64,000 nucleotides of DNA from Olivibacter sp. SDN3 (GCF_014334135.1 NZ_CP060497.1:868001-932000); one strand, 5' to 3'. Positions 34,548 to 43,782 are shown, numbered from the stretch's first letter. Program-made: numbers and translations. The notes: generated by a model from the letters alone, not told the origin.

Positions 34548-35411
34548 ATGAAGTTAAAGAAAAGTATTGTATTACCTTGTCTTATTTTTTCAGTTTTAGC
34601 ATTAATTGTTAGCATTAGTTGGCGTTCTATCAACCGAACCGAATTTCCAACAACAAATACATCTCCGATAGAAAAGAAAAAAGCCTTAAGTGCTCTTTCT
34701 TTTGTTAGCTATAAATTTGAAACGATATTTGACCAGCAACATGCAAATGTTCCTGTTTTAGACAGCAGTGTATTTAAACAAGCATATATCGGTTACTTAA
34801 ATTTACGGGAGCAAGGTAAAACTACTTCTTCTATTCTGACCATTGCAGATCTAAGTTTACATAGTAGGGAACCTCGTTTATGGATTATTGATGTTGAAAA
34901 AGATAGTATTTTACTGAACACCTATGTTTCGCATGGCCGCGGCAGTGGTCTAGCTGAAGCCAAAAGCTTTTCGAACAGGTCGAATTCCAACCAAAGCAGT
35001 TTAGGTTTTTATCTTACGGGAGAAACATATCAGGGAAAACACGGGCGTTCTCTTCGTTTAGATGGCTTAGATAGGGGCTTTAACTCCAACGCTCGTTCGA
35101 GGGCTATTGTCATGCACGGTGCATGGTATGTAGGTCCAAACATTTTGAAGGGACAAGATCGTATGGGAGTGAGCCAAGGCTGCCCTGCGGTTTCCGAGGT
35201 ATTAAAAGACAAAATCATTGATCTTATCAAAGATCGTTCTGTTTTGTACATCTATGGCAAATCAAGTGCTTATCAATCTGCTTTGCTAAATGAACAACCG
35301 ATAACGCGTAGTTTAATGGCGATGGCCTCCTCTATCAATGAAGATGAAACAGGCCAAACAATGCTTGGCGATTCTTCTGCCTTGTTGGCTGACGAGGGTA
35401 ACTTACTTTAA
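34548..35411 (+). CDS. Murein L,D-transpeptidase (YkuD_2 type)
   Basis: 287 residues. An N-terminal hydrophobic segment (CLIFSVLALIVSISW) would be a signal or anchor. The catalytic block is at MHGAWYVGP (His190) and GVSQGCPAVSEV (Cys212), the H-x-S-x-G-C pattern of the YkuD_2 subfamily. It would make or edit 3-3 links, or attach substrates to meso-DAP in peptidoglycan. A C-terminal Ser/Glu-rich tail of about 40 residues follows. Its last 9 nt overlap the end of the convergent transpeptidase gene. Confidence 0.85.
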   Translation: MKLKKSIVLPCLIFSVLALIVSISWRSINRTEFPTTNTSPIEKKKALSALSFVSYKFETIFDQQHANVPVLDSSVFKQAYIGYLNLREQGKTTSSILTIADLSLHSREPRLWIIDVEKDSILLNTYVSHGRGSGLAEAKSFSNRSNSNQSSLGFYLTGETYQGKHGRSLRLDGLDRGFNSNARSRAIVMHGAWYVGPNILKGQDRMGVSQGCPAVSEVLKDKIIDLIKDRSVLYIYGKSSAYQSALLNEQPITRSLMAMASSINEDETGQTMLGDSSALLADEGNLL

Positions 35412-36881
35412 CGCTTGATAAACTATCGTATCCAGCTTGTAGATATCCGGGTAGAACACCAACTGCCCCTGTTCGTCCAATTTACTGGTGGCATAATCTA
35501 AAACTACTTCAACTTTTGGATCTAAATGAATGGTTTTCGCATGCGGGTCATCTCTTCCCATTTCACGCGCAATAGTATCATATTTAGCCCCTTCGCCAAA
35601 AATCGCTTGTGCTAATACCAACGGTTTTTCAACTCTTACGCAGCCATGGCTAGCTGCTCTTGTAGCTCGCCCAAAAGCTCCTTTTGCCGGTGTATCATGC
35701 AAATACACACTGCTACCATTCTTAAATAAAAATTTGATCTGCCCCAAAGCGTTGGTTCTTCCAGGCTGCTGCTTAAAGGTAAACGGTAAATGTTCCTTAT
35801 CGTAACCCGACCAATCTATACTATCGGCTGCCTCCATTTTCTTGCCTTTATAAAAAACATCTATGCCGTTGTTTCTAAGGTAAAATTTATCCGTCTGTGC
35901 ATGTGCCAAAATCTCGTTTGAAGCGATACTCGCCGGAATATTCCAGACAGGGTTTACCTGTACACTCTGTATCAAACTCCGTAATACGGGAGTTTCCTGC
36001 CCTCCTGCCTTTCCAACAACCACTTTCATCGATACAATCGCTTTGCGATCTTTCACAACAGACAAATGGTACGCTGGGATATTAACAAAAACCGCCCAAC
36101 TGCTATCACGCTCCTGCTTCCAACGTAAGCGCTCCAGGTTAGCGATAAGGGTCATCTTATCCGAGACAGATTGCTCTTCATTACCCAATGAACTCTCTTT
36201 ATGTTCTGCCCCGACTAAAGCCTGTTGCAACATTTTATACATGGGCATATCCGGCTGTATACTATCTAGATGACGAACTAAATTATCTGTGCTAAGCACC
36301 TGATGAAAGCTGAGACTATCGGGCCGTTTCGTTTCGATATAATACCGAGGTAAAACACGCATCGGATGGAGCACACCATACTGCAAGGCAATGCTATAAT
36401 TTGTTAATGCTTCAGCAAAGAGTAGCTCTGTCCAAACAAGCTGCTGATAAGCTTCATCAATAGCTGTAACCACATGCTTATCCGAAAGATCTTCAACGGA
36501 TTTTCTCAGTCTCCTAGACCCAATATCTTTGAGCGAGAAACCATGTTCTTTAACCTTTTCTAAGTAGTTGATGAAATAAAACACGGAGGAGTCTGGGTAA
36601 AACTGCTTTAAAAGAATCGGTTGAAAATCCGCGCTAGCGTAAAAACCCATCAAATATCTAGGGTTTTTAAACTGATTATAATTTGCTTGAAGGGTACGCT
36701 GGAGGTGTATCCTTAGCGAATCGTCATTCAGCTCCTTATACACACTGTTACTGGTTGACCTCACAAAAATTTCTGCAATAGGTGTTCTGGGTTTGACACA
36801 GCCATTAAACAATACGGCAATTAGCAGAAAAAACAGGATAGCAAATATACTATATGGCTGACCAAATGTTTTTCTATTCAT
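35403..36881 (-). CDS. L,D-transpeptidase lipoprotein (YcbB-like)
   Basis: 492 residues. Lipobox LFNGC (Cys28), an N-terminal scaffold domain (about 60-260, HPMRVLPRYYIETKRPD), then the YkuD domain with IPASIASNEILAHAQ, YLHDTPAKGAFGRATRAASHGCVRVEKP: nucleophile Cys414 and His412 in SHGCVR. The layout matches the YcbB/LdtD class that makes 3-3 cross-links. It faces a second, unrelated-subfamily transpeptidase with overlapping stop codons. Confidence 0.88.
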   Translation of the reverse strand: MNRKTFGQPYSIFAILFFLLIAVLFNGCVKPRTPIAEIFVRSTSNSVYKELNDDSLRIHLQRTLQANYNQFKNPRYLMGFYASADFQPILLKQFYPDSSVFYFINYLEKVKEHGFSLKDIGSRRLRKSVEDLSDKHVVTAIDEAYQQLVWTELLFAEALTNYSIALQYGVLHPMRVLPRYYIETKRPDSLSFHQVLSTDNLVRHLDSIQPDMPMYKMLQQALVGAEHKESSLGNEEQSVSDKMTLIANLERLRWKQERDSSWAVFVNIPAYHLSVVKDRKAIVSMKVVVGKAGGQETPVLRSLIQSVQVNPVWNIPASIASNEILAHAQTDKFYLRNNGIDVFYKGKKMEAADSIDWSGYDKEHLPFTFKQQPGRTNALGQIKFLFKNGSSVYLHDTPAKGAFGRATRAASHGCVRVEKPLVLAQAIFGEGAKYDTIAREMGRDDPHAKTIHLDPKVEVVLDYATSKLDEQGQLVFYPDIYKLDTIVYQALK

Positions 36882-36931
36882 CTCTAATAAGCAAGCTCCT
36901 TTGTTAGGACATAAATAATGCCAATAATCAC

Positions 36932-37438
36932 CTATTTAGGCACATTCCGCGGTTCCACACAAAAGCCGATATCGCTAATCCCTTTTAATGGATTATCTCG
37001 CATGTTCTGCTCTAACCTAAATGCATAGGTTCCCGTATCAGGAAATAAATAATTATTGTCATAGGCTATTTGGTAACTATACAAACTACCTGCTCCCTTA
37101 CCCAGCCACCTACCGTCCTTATCCGCTACTTTAAGTTCCACCCTTTTGGTTAACGACTCCTCCATCCCTGGCCCTTTCTGATGGACAAGTAAAAAGAGAT
37201 TGGCATATCGATAATCAGCAGTTATTCTAACATTTATTTTTAGCTTGTAAGCTCGATCTTTATCCTTTACCTGAACATCAAACGTCGGTATATCACTATA
37301 GTTCCATGATTGGTTTGGAATAGCCTTAAACTCATCCAGCAGCGCTTGATCGCTACAGCCACCCATCACGGAAACAATAATCATGATGGCAACAAAAATG
37401 TATTCTTTTTTTAAGGAACATCTAAGGCTTTCCACCAT
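36932..37438 (-). CDS. gldH: Gliding-motility lipoprotein GldH
   Basis: About 168 residues from ATG at 37438; the frame extends upstream to 37543 but that would lie inside ricT. A signal with the lipobox SVMGGC precedes SDQALLDEFKAIPNQSWNYSDIPTF (in two pieces), the typical GldH opening. GldH is a periplasmic lipoprotein needed for gliding in Flavobacterium johnsoniae and is widespread in the phylum even in non-gliding species. The start overlaps the ricT end by 17 nt, and the order holB-ricT-gldH is a common one here. Confidence 0.85.
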   Translation of the reverse strand: MVESLRCSLKKEYIFVAIMIIVSVMGGCSDQALLDEFKAIPNQSWNYSDIPTFDVQVKDKDRAYKLKINVRITADYRYANLFLLVHQKGPGMEESLTKRVELKVADKDGRWLGKGAGSLYSYQIAYDNNYLFPDTGTYAFRLEQNMRDNPLKGISDIGFCVEPRNVPK

Positions 37439-38798
37439 TATTACCATTATTCGTATTACTATCTTTATTGACGTTTCCCTTCTTTCCTCTGTAACGTCTT
37501 CTATTATTTTTTGGTTTACCTTCCTCTGCTGTTTTACCAGCACCTTTTTTTACACCACTGTCTTCAGCTTTCGGTCTTCTCTGTCCTTTTTCGACTTTTC
37601 CCTGGCCGTCATTCAACTTTTGAACTGCTTTTCCGTCAGTAGATTGTTGTTTATTTTTATTTCTTTTTCTTCCTGAAGAACGTTTCTTCTTTTTATTCTT
37701 TTCATCTAAACGCGTTAAACTATCCTGCCCCACTACATTCTCGTAGTCATATTTAACTGTTTTGACTTCTTCTTTGATCTCTTCTTCTTGAATCTCAATC
37801 AGGTCTTCCGGCTTAAACCCTTCTTTATTTCCATGCGCAATTTCTTTCACGCGGTCTATCAACAATGGAATCCAATTTTCGTCATCCGGATAGGAGAACC
37901 ACATCATGCGTTTAAAGATATCTGTCTTCTGTAATCTCGCTACCCCTCTTTTTGTTTCTAGCCTTTCAATATCATTGGGAATGTCCCTCAACGCATCCAT
38001 ATAGGTGTCCAGCTCATAATTGAGACAGCACTTCAGCTTTCCACATTGCCCCGCTAATTTTAACGTATTCAATGATAGGTTTTGATATCTCGCCGCGGCT
38101 GTTGATACGGTCTTAAAATCAGTAAGCCAAGTAGAACAACAGAGCTCCCTACCACAGGAACCGATCCCTCCCAATCGACTGGCTTCCTGCCGCATACCTA
38201 TTTGTCGCATTTCTATTCTGATTCTGAAGGCCTCTGCCATCTTTTTGATCAATTCTCTAAAGTCCACACGCCCTTCAGCGGTATAATAAAAAGTAGCTTT
38301 CGTTTTGTCTCCCTGATAGTCTACATCACTTAGCTTCATAGAAAGCCCAAGATCCAGCGCTAATTTACGTGCACGATGCATCGTTTCCCATTCAAGATCT
38401 TTTGCTGCTTGATATTTATCCATATCATTAGCCGTCGCTTTTCTAAAAATCCTCTTTTCAATAGCAGAGGGTTCTAGCTTGTTTTTTTTCAATTGTAACC
38501 GCACAAGCTCTCCTGTTAGGGAAACAAAACCAACATCATATCCTCCGGTAGCTGTTTCAACGGCCACCGGCTCTCCCATCTCCAAGTAAAGATTTTCTGA
38601 ATTTATATAAAAATCCTTCTTAGAGCCTTTAAACCTTACTTCTACGACGTTAAAAGGTATATAGTTTGCTGGCATATCCATATGATTCAGCCAGTCGTAA
38701 ACATCCAATTTATTACATCCGTTGGTCATACACGACCCATTGCTTTGGCAACCGGCGGGCGCACACCCACCTCCGGATGAGCAATTATCACATCCCAT
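37422..38798 (-). CDS. ricT: PSP1 / RicT-like regulatory protein with Cys-rich N-terminus
   Basis: 458 residues. The PSP1 core (about 40-280) has RLGGIGSCGRELCCSTWL and LAGQCGKLKCCLNYE, the paired Cys motifs of RicT/YaaT. An N-terminal extension carries six Cys in the first 28 residues (3, 6, 12, 17, 23, 28), and the last 100 residues are a low-complexity Lys/Arg/Asn-rich tail. In Bacillus, RicT with RicA and RicF binds 4Fe-4S clusters and affects RNase Y; RicA and RicF are not seen here, so the role may differ. Confidence 0.85.
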   Translation of the reverse strand: MGCDNCSSGGGCAPAGCQSNGSCMTNGCNKLDVYDWLNHMDMPANYIPFNVVEVRFKGSKKDFYINSENLYLEMGEPVAVETATGGYDVGFVSLTGELVRLQLKKNKLEPSAIEKRIFRKATANDMDKYQAAKDLEWETMHRARKLALDLGLSMKLSDVDYQGDKTKATFYYTAEGRVDFRELIKKMAEAFRIRIEMRQIGMRQEASRLGGIGSCGRELCCSTWLTDFKTVSTAAARYQNLSLNTLKLAGQCGKLKCCLNYELDTYMDALRDIPNDIERLETKRGVARLQKTDIFKRMMWFSYPDDENWIPLLIDRVKEIAHGNKEGFKPEDLIEIQEEEIKEEVKTVKYDYENVVGQDSLTRLDEKNKKKKRSSGRKRNKNKQQSTDGKAVQKLNDGQGKVEKGQRRPKAEDSGVKKGAGKTAEEGKPKNNRRRYRGKKGNVNKDSNTNNGNNGGKP

Positions 38799-38832
38799 AA
38801 TATATATTGAGTCCCAGCAATGCCGGGAACGT

Positions 38833-39948
38833 TTAGTGTTTAAATAATAAAACTAATTGCAAAGATACATCTAAAAATAAGATTTTAGGATTTGCATTTC
38901 GTTCTATATGATAACCCGTCTTTTCAAAAATACGCACACATGCTTCCAACTTTTCTGTACTGTAAAGTGGACTGAACCGCTCAACAAAGGTCATTTCAGC
39001 ATCCGGAAGATGTACCAATTCGGCTACTCCTTCTTTATAAAGGATAACTTCCCGCATGATATGGATAGCGTAAAGTAAAAAACTTTTTTGATTTTCACGG
39101 CCTAATTTTGATAAATTATCATCTACCAGGCTTAGTATATCCAAAACTTTTGCTCCAAAACACAGGCGTAACCATTGTACCAGCAAATCAAAATGGTTGC
39201 TCGAATTTTCTTCGGTAAGCTGTGCAAGCACGAGTTGCATATTACCGCCACTGATATAAGACAGCTGCCTGGCCTTATCAACCGATAATTCTTTTCGGTG
39301 AACAAGGTAGTTAATCAAAGACTCCCGATCCAACGCATTCACCTTGACCAGCTGAGTTCTTGAAATAATGGTATTGAGCAGCTGATCCTGATTTTGTGCG
39401 ACTAAAAGAAACAAGGTTCCGGGAGGTGGTTCTTCAATAAGTTTCAGCAATGTATTACCTTCTTTATCCAGATATTCAGGTAACCACATAATCAACACCT
39501 TGTAAGGAGCTTCGAACGCCTTCAAACTTAATTTCTGAATGATGTGATGACATTCGGCTATATTAATATTAGCCTGTTTATTACCGGCATCAAAACAGGC
39601 TCTCCATGTTTCCATTCCTAAATATGGATTAGACAGAAAAGTCGTTCGCCACTGTTCTATAAAAGTACTTGCTGTATCTTCTTTATGCGCAGCAAAAAAA
39701 GGATAGGAAAAATGTAGATCGGGGTGAATCAGTTTTGCATATTTTCTACAAGCGCTACATTGTCCGCAGCTATCATCAGCCTCTTTTTGCTCGCAGTTTA
39801 TGTACTGCGCATAAGCTAAAGCTAAAGCTAAACTACCGCTCCCCTCCGGTCCCAAAAAGAGTTGTGCATGACTGACCCGATTCTCTTGCACCGTACGTAT
39901 TAAGTGTGCTTTCACCTTTTCCTGCCCAATTATATCTTTAAATTGCAT
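38833..39948 (-). CDS. holB: DNA polymerase III subunit delta-prime
   Basis: About 371 residues from ATG at 39948, giving MQFKDIIGQEKVKAHLIRTV; the frame is open to 40080, but a promoter of the divergent ruvX gene lies there. Clamp-loader AAA+ fold with a zinc module of four Cys (INCEQKEADDSCGQCSACRKY, in two pieces). The P-loop is LGPEGSGS, with Ser in place of the usual Lys, as expected for delta-prime, which does not bind ATP. Sensor region FLLVAQNQDQLLNTIISRTQ. Role: clamp loading in replication. Confidence 0.88.
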   Translation of the reverse strand: MQFKDIIGQEKVKAHLIRTVQENRVSHAQLFLGPEGSGSLALALAYAQYINCEQKEADDSCGQCSACRKYAKLIHPDLHFSYPFFAAHKEDTASTFIEQWRTTFLSNPYLGMETWRACFDAGNKQANINIAECHHIIQKLSLKAFEAPYKVLIMWLPEYLDKEGNTLLKLIEEPPPGTLFLLVAQNQDQLLNTIISRTQLVKVNALDRESLINYLVHRKELSVDKARQLSYISGGNMQLVLAQLTEENSSNHFDLLVQWLRLCFGAKVLDILSLVDDNLSKLGRENQKSFLLYAIHIMREVILYKEGVAELVHLPDAEMTFVERFSPLYSTEKLEACVRIFEKTGYHIERNANPKILFLDVSLQLVLLFKH

Positions 39949-40042
39949 GTTATTCTCGTTTTCCGTTATAAGGGCTTTCTCATTCGTTCGAACAGTTAGG
40001 TTAATGAAGCTTTCTGCACATTCAACTCCCCTACCAATTACG

Positions 40043-40050
40043 TATCTTTG
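40043..40050 (+). promoter_or_regulatory. -7 box of ruvX
   Basis: TATCTTTG, an exact TANNTTTG match, 33 nt before the ruvX ATG and inside the frame upstream of the chosen holB start. Confidence 0.55.
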
Positions 40051-40083
40051 CCCGCATATAGTAAACTTCAAAAATAACAAATT

Positions 40084-40500
40084 ATGCGAATAATGGCTTT
40101 TGATTATGGAACGAAACGGATAGGTATTGCAGTTACCGATCCGCTAAAGCTTATCGCCACCGCCCTAGACACCATTCACCCTAATGCGATTATTCAGTAC
40201 CTAAAAGATTACCTGACACGCGAGCAAGTGGAGGCCTTTGTAGTAGGTATGCCCAAACAAATGGACGGAAGCGATTCACAATCTGCCATGCATATCAGGG
40301 GGTTTATCCGTTTGTTGAAGAAAACATTCCCGTCCATTCAGATTCACACTATTGATGAACGCTTTACTTCCAAAATAGCGTCAGCCACTATTGCACAAAG
40401 CGGTTTAAAACGTTCTAAAAGGCAGGAGAAGAGCTTGGTTGACAGCGTATCTGCTGTTATTATCCTGCAAAGTTTTATGGAAAGTTCACTATTTAAATAG
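40084..40500 (+). CDS. ruvX: Holliday-junction resolvase-like / pre-16S rRNA nuclease
   Basis: 138 residues (YqgF). The RNase H-like fold begins FDYGTKRIGIAVTDP with the first catalytic Asp; VVGMPKQMDGS gives the family GxP motif and IDERFTSKIA the Glu, with VDSVSAVIILQ providing the last Asp. Processes the 5' end of 16S rRNA in E. coli; also proposed as a junction resolvase. First of a same-strand run with the O-methyltransferase. Confidence 0.93.
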   Translation: MRIMAFDYGTKRIGIAVTDPLKLIATALDTIHPNAIIQYLKDYLTREQVEAFVVGMPKQMDGSDSQSAMHIRGFIRLLKKTFPSIQIHTIDERFTSKIASATIAQSGLKRSKRQEKSLVDSVSAVIILQSFMESSLFK

Positions 40501-40522
40501 TTAAAAAACATATTTTTGCTTT

Positions 40523-41158
40523 ATGGAGATCTTAGATAGCCGACTAGAAACCTACTTGACCAGTACCTGTGATGCAGAATCTGCGCTATTAAAACAAATT
40601 GGCAGAGAAACGCATCTCATGGAAACTATGCCCCACATGATTTCGGGGCATTATCAAGGTCGCGTATTAAGCTTGCTCAGCACCTTGGTCAATCCGCAAT
40701 CTATCCTAGAAATTGGCACATTTACAGGGTATGCTACGATCTGTCTAGCTGAGGGCCTAGCAGCAAATGGCATCCTGCACACCATTGATAATAACGAAGA
40801 ACTGCACGAACGGGTAGAACGATACTTTGACTCCTCAGGCTATGGAGCGCAAATCAACTATCATATTGGCGCTGCGCTCGAGGTGATCCCAACATTAAAT
40901 GAAATATTTGACCTTGTATTCATTGACGCCGACAAAAAAAATAATTTAAATTATTACAAAATGGTCATCGATAAGGTTCGTTCGGGAGGCCTAATTTTAA
41001 TCGATAACGTTTTGTGGAAAGGGAAAGTGACACAGGAGGAAAACGATAAGCAAACCGAACAGATACGCTTATTGAATCAATACATCGCACAAGACAAAAC
41101 TGTACAAAAAATCATCCTCCCAATTAGGGATGGCTTATTGGTTATTCGAAAACGGTAG
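40523..41158 (+). CDS. O-methyltransferase (class I, COMT-like)
   Basis: 211 residues. SAM-binding motif ILEIGTFTGYATICLAEGL, the acidic loop THTIDNNEEL-like segment (LHTIDNNEEL), and the metal/SAM-linked LVFIDADKKNNLNYY, then GGLILIDNVLWKGKV. This is the bacterial TrmR/COMT-like family; in other bacteria one branch modifies tRNA (mo5U), others act on small catechols. It begins 22 nt after ruvX and ends 3 nt before the next gene. Confidence 0.92.
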   Translation: MEILDSRLETYLTSTCDAESALLKQIGRETHLMETMPHMISGHYQGRVLSLLSTLVNPQSILEIGTFTGYATICLAEGLAANGILHTIDNNEELHERVERYFDSSGYGAQINYHIGAALEVIPTLNEIFDLVFIDADKKNNLNYYKMVIDKVRSGGLILIDNVLWKGKVTQEENDKQTEQIRLLNQYIAQDKTVQKIILPIRDGLLVIRKR

Positions 41159-41161
41159 TGT

Positions 41162-41851
41162 ATGAAGCCTTTGATCGTTGCTAATATTCTGTATTTTTTT
41201 CTTATACTCGTAACGTCTAGCAATAAATTATTTGCACAGAACATTGCCCATGCTTATATAGACAACCACAAGGACTGGGCAATTAGCGCCATGCGCGAGT
41301 TCGGTATCCCTGCCAGTATTATACTGGCTGTTGCCATGCATGAAAGTGCAAATGGTAACAGCAAGGTTGCGGTACATCTGAATAACCACTTTGGCATTAA
41401 AGGACCTAACAGCAATACACAGATAAAGTCGGCGTATAAAGGTTATAACTCTGTAAAAGATTCCTATGACGATTTCATCGCCTACTTAAAAAACAGGAAA
41501 CAGTTAAGTACATTGTTTGACAGATACCCTGCTTACGATTATCAGTCGTGGGCTTACGGCATAATGCATGGCGGTTACGCCGGAAACAAAGCTTGGGCTG
41601 CGCATATCATAGCGCTTATAAAGAAACATCGCCTTTTTGAGCTTGACGATGTCCCGGAAGATGATATTGCCACCGAGTTTGAGTTACCAAAGAAGGCATT
41701 TAGCGAAACACCTCCTACTATTTATGTCGTTAAAAAGGGTGATACCTTAGGCATAATTGCTAAACGGCATCACACAACGGTTAAAAATATTATAAGAAAA
41801 AACAGTCTGGTGTCGGATAGACTTAAAATTGGCCAACGCATTAAAATCTAA
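41162..41851 (+). CDS. Glucosaminidase-domain protein with one LysM
   Basis: 229 residues, exported (signal ends LFAQN). GH73-like mannosyl-glycoprotein endo-beta-N-acetylglucosaminidase fold: catalytic Glu61 in AVAMHESANGNS, then LNNHFGIKG. C-terminal LysM (about 183-229, YVVKKGDTLGIIAKRHHTTV) binds peptidoglycan. Cleaves glycan strands in the periplasm. Tandem with a longer relative 9 nt downstream. Confidence 0.88.
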   Translation: MKPLIVANILYFFLILVTSSNKLFAQNIAHAYIDNHKDWAISAMREFGIPASIILAVAMHESANGNSKVAVHLNNHFGIKGPNSNTQIKSAYKGYNSVKDSYDDFIAYLKNRKQLSTLFDRYPAYDYQSWAYGIMHGGYAGNKAWAAHIIALIKKHRLFELDDVPEDDIATEFELPKKAFSETPPTIYVVKKGDTLGIIAKRHHTTVKNIIRKNSLVSDRLKIGQRIKI

Positions 41852-41859
41852 ATTAAACT

Positions 41860-42735
41860 ATGAACAAAAAAAGAAAATTCACTTTTATAGCTCTCCGGAC
41901 AGCATTGATTCTGGTTTCTTTTTCGTTCTTACTTGGCTGTCTTCCTAAACAACGGGTACTGCAAAGTACCAAAACCAAACGGCAAAATCCAGTCACCACA
42001 AGTGATCGGAGAAACAATTCCCATAGACCTAATACCTCTCCTATAATCAGTGCTTCTGCGCAAGACTACATCAGCAAATATCAAGGTATTGCCATCCAGG
42101 AAATGAACACGTATGGCATACCGGCTAGTATTACATTGGCTCAGGGATTGCTGGAGTCTGCCAACGGCAATAGCGCACTAGCCCGCGAGGCTAACAATCA
42201 TTTTGGTATTAAATGTACAGCTGACTGGAGAGGCGGTTCTTTCTTAAAAGACGACGATAATATAGATGATTGCTTCAGGGTCTACCGCTCTGCTGAAGAA
42301 TCGTTTAGGGACCATTCTGAATTTTTGCTTCGCAAACGCTACGCTGCGCTATTTGAACTGGATAAAAACGACTATGTTAGCTGGGCCCGGGGATTAAAAA
42401 AAGCAGGATATGCCACCAATCCACGTTATGCCGAGCTACTTATTGACTTGATTGAACGTTATGGCTTACATCAATTTGACCAAGGAGAAAAAGTGCCCGA
42501 AAAAATAAATCGAGAAGAGCGTGTACTGGTAGAAATTGCTGAAAACATACCGAAAGAACAGGAGCAAGAAGTAGCTAAACCACCATTAGAAATGAAAATT
42601 CATGAAGTAAAACGTGGAGAAACGGTGTATAATATCAGTAAACAGTACGGGTTGACGGTAGAAGATTTAAAAGCCATCAACAGCTTAACAGACGAAGAGT
42701 TAGTTGTTGGTCAGCTTTTATTGGTTTCGAAATAA
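41860..42735 (+). CDS. Glucosaminidase lipoprotein with one LysM
   Basis: 291 residues. Lipobox FLLGC (Cys27), a linker rich in Asn/Ser/Arg, then the GH73-like domain with catalytic Glu99 in AQGLLESANGNSALA and ANNHFGIKC. A C-terminal LysM (about 245-291, HEVKRGETVYNISKQYGLTV). Paralogue of the preceding gene but anchored by lipid; the two probably divide work between soluble and membrane-bound pools. Confidence 0.9.
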   Translation: MNKKRKFTFIALRTALILVSFSFLLGCLPKQRVLQSTKTKRQNPVTTSDRRNNSHRPNTSPIISASAQDYISKYQGIAIQEMNTYGIPASITLAQGLLESANGNSALAREANNHFGIKCTADWRGGSFLKDDDNIDDCFRVYRSAEESFRDHSEFLLRKRYAALFELDKNDYVSWARGLKKAGYATNPRYAELLIDLIERYGLHQFDQGEKVPEKINREERVLVEIAENIPKEQEQEVAKPPLEMKIHEVKRGETVYNISKQYGLTVEDLKAINSLTDEELVVGQLLLVSK

Positions 42736-42802
42736 ACACCTAATTTTAGCGAAGTTTCTGTTAAAAAGTGTAAAAGACCTTTTTATTGACACTAACGCTA
42801 TG

Positions 42803-42810
42803 TATTTTTG
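42803..42810 (+). promoter_or_regulatory. -7 box of the CarboxypepD-like gene
   Basis: TATTTTTG fits TANNTTTG. The predicted start of transcription coincides with the TTG chosen as start codon at 42816, suggesting a leaderless or nearly leaderless message. Confidence 0.45.
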
Positions 42811-42815
42811 CTAAC

Positions 42816-43595
42816 TTGAAAATTCTTACAGCCATAATCGTTTTGCTATTTATAGGAACTACCGATCTCTACGCGCAAGAGATGGAAGGCATTGTATTCG
42901 ACACTTATACGAAACAGCGTGTGCCCCGGGTTTATATTTATAATATGGCAAATGACGAAATGCGGTACAACAATAAAAGAGGGGAATTTTCCATCAAGGC
43001 AAATCCTGGCGATACCTTGATAGCTGTTGTTAAAGGCTATCATTCTGATACAACGGTTGTCCATAGTGAAAAACCCGTTATTATCTTCAACCTCAGCCGC
43101 GCCACTATATGGTTAGATGAAGTAAGCATTGTGGCCAGGCGATCGCCACAACAAATACTCGAAGAACGGAAAAGAGACTATAGCTCTGCCTATAAGGAAG
43201 GAAACCCCGGCAGTTTATTTTCTGCGGGACCAACGGGTGCCGGCCTCAGTATCGATGCCTTGTACTCACTCCTCAGTAGAAGAGGGAAAAATGCACGCTT
43301 CCTTCAAGATATGATCCAACGGGAGTACGAAAATAACGTTATCGATGCGCGTTTCACACAAGCCGTGGTCAGACAACTTACCAACCTCAGCGGTGGTGCT
43401 TTGGAAGATTTTATGCAGCAATACCGGCCGACCTATCATTTCATCATGCAAGCTAACGATTACGAATTGGGAAAATATATACAGTCTTCATATAATATGT
43501 ACCGAAAAAACCCCGGCGCATACCGTTTGCAACCCCTTCCGAGAAAATCGCCAAAAACGGAAAAAGTGGAAATCGAGAGATTAAAACCAAATTAG
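42816..43595 (+). CDS. Carboxypeptidase-like regulatory-domain surface protein
   Basis: About 259 residues from TTG at 42816, which opens a signal peptide (LKILTAIIVLLFIG, ends YAQ). An earlier TTG at 42786 would lie upstream of the -7 box, and the first ATG (42879) would drop the signal. The N-terminal 80 residues of the mature part are a CarboxypepD_reg-like beta-sandwich (EGIVFDTYTKQRVPRVYIYN, DTLIAVVKGYHSDT). The remainder is helical and basic. Function unknown; such proteins are common on the Bacteroidota envelope. Confidence 0.75.
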   Translation: MKILTAIIVLLFIGTTDLYAQEMEGIVFDTYTKQRVPRVYIYNMANDEMRYNNKRGEFSIKANPGDTLIAVVKGYHSDTTVVHSEKPVIIFNLSRATIWLDEVSIVARRSPQQILEERKRDYSSAYKEGNPGSLFSAGPTGAGLSIDALYSLLSRRGKNARFLQDMIQREYENNVIDARFTQAVVRQLTNLSGGALEDFMQQYRPTYHFIMQANDYELGKYIQSSYNMYRKNPGAYRLQPLPRKSPKTEKVEIERLKPN

Positions 43596-43716
43596 GGCAT
43601 TATTCTTGCTACAAAGAAACTTATATTTAGCCTGTAACGCCAAGTCATGAGGGGGAAGTGTTTAGATACACTTTGTTTCATCGCCGCGATACATTGTATT
43701 TGAGAAGCTTTTTATC

Positions 43717-43736
43717 TAAGTTTGTAGTTAATTTTG
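43717..43736 (+). promoter_or_regulatory. Double -7 box upstream of the DUF3078 gene
   Basis: TAAGTTTG (43717-43724) and TAATTTTG (43729-43736) both fit TANNTTTG. The stretch AAGCTTTTTATCTAAGTTTG before the first also resembles the end of the dispersed repeat. Confidence 0.5.
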
Positions 43737-43782
43737 CCGGGAGTTTATGTGTTAAATTTTCCAGCTATCAAAAGATAGACAG

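Noticed and set aside
39949-40080. Upstream extension of holB
   Set aside because: The added 44 residues are unlike delta-prime and overlap the ruvX promoter; ATG at 39948 matches the family N-terminus.
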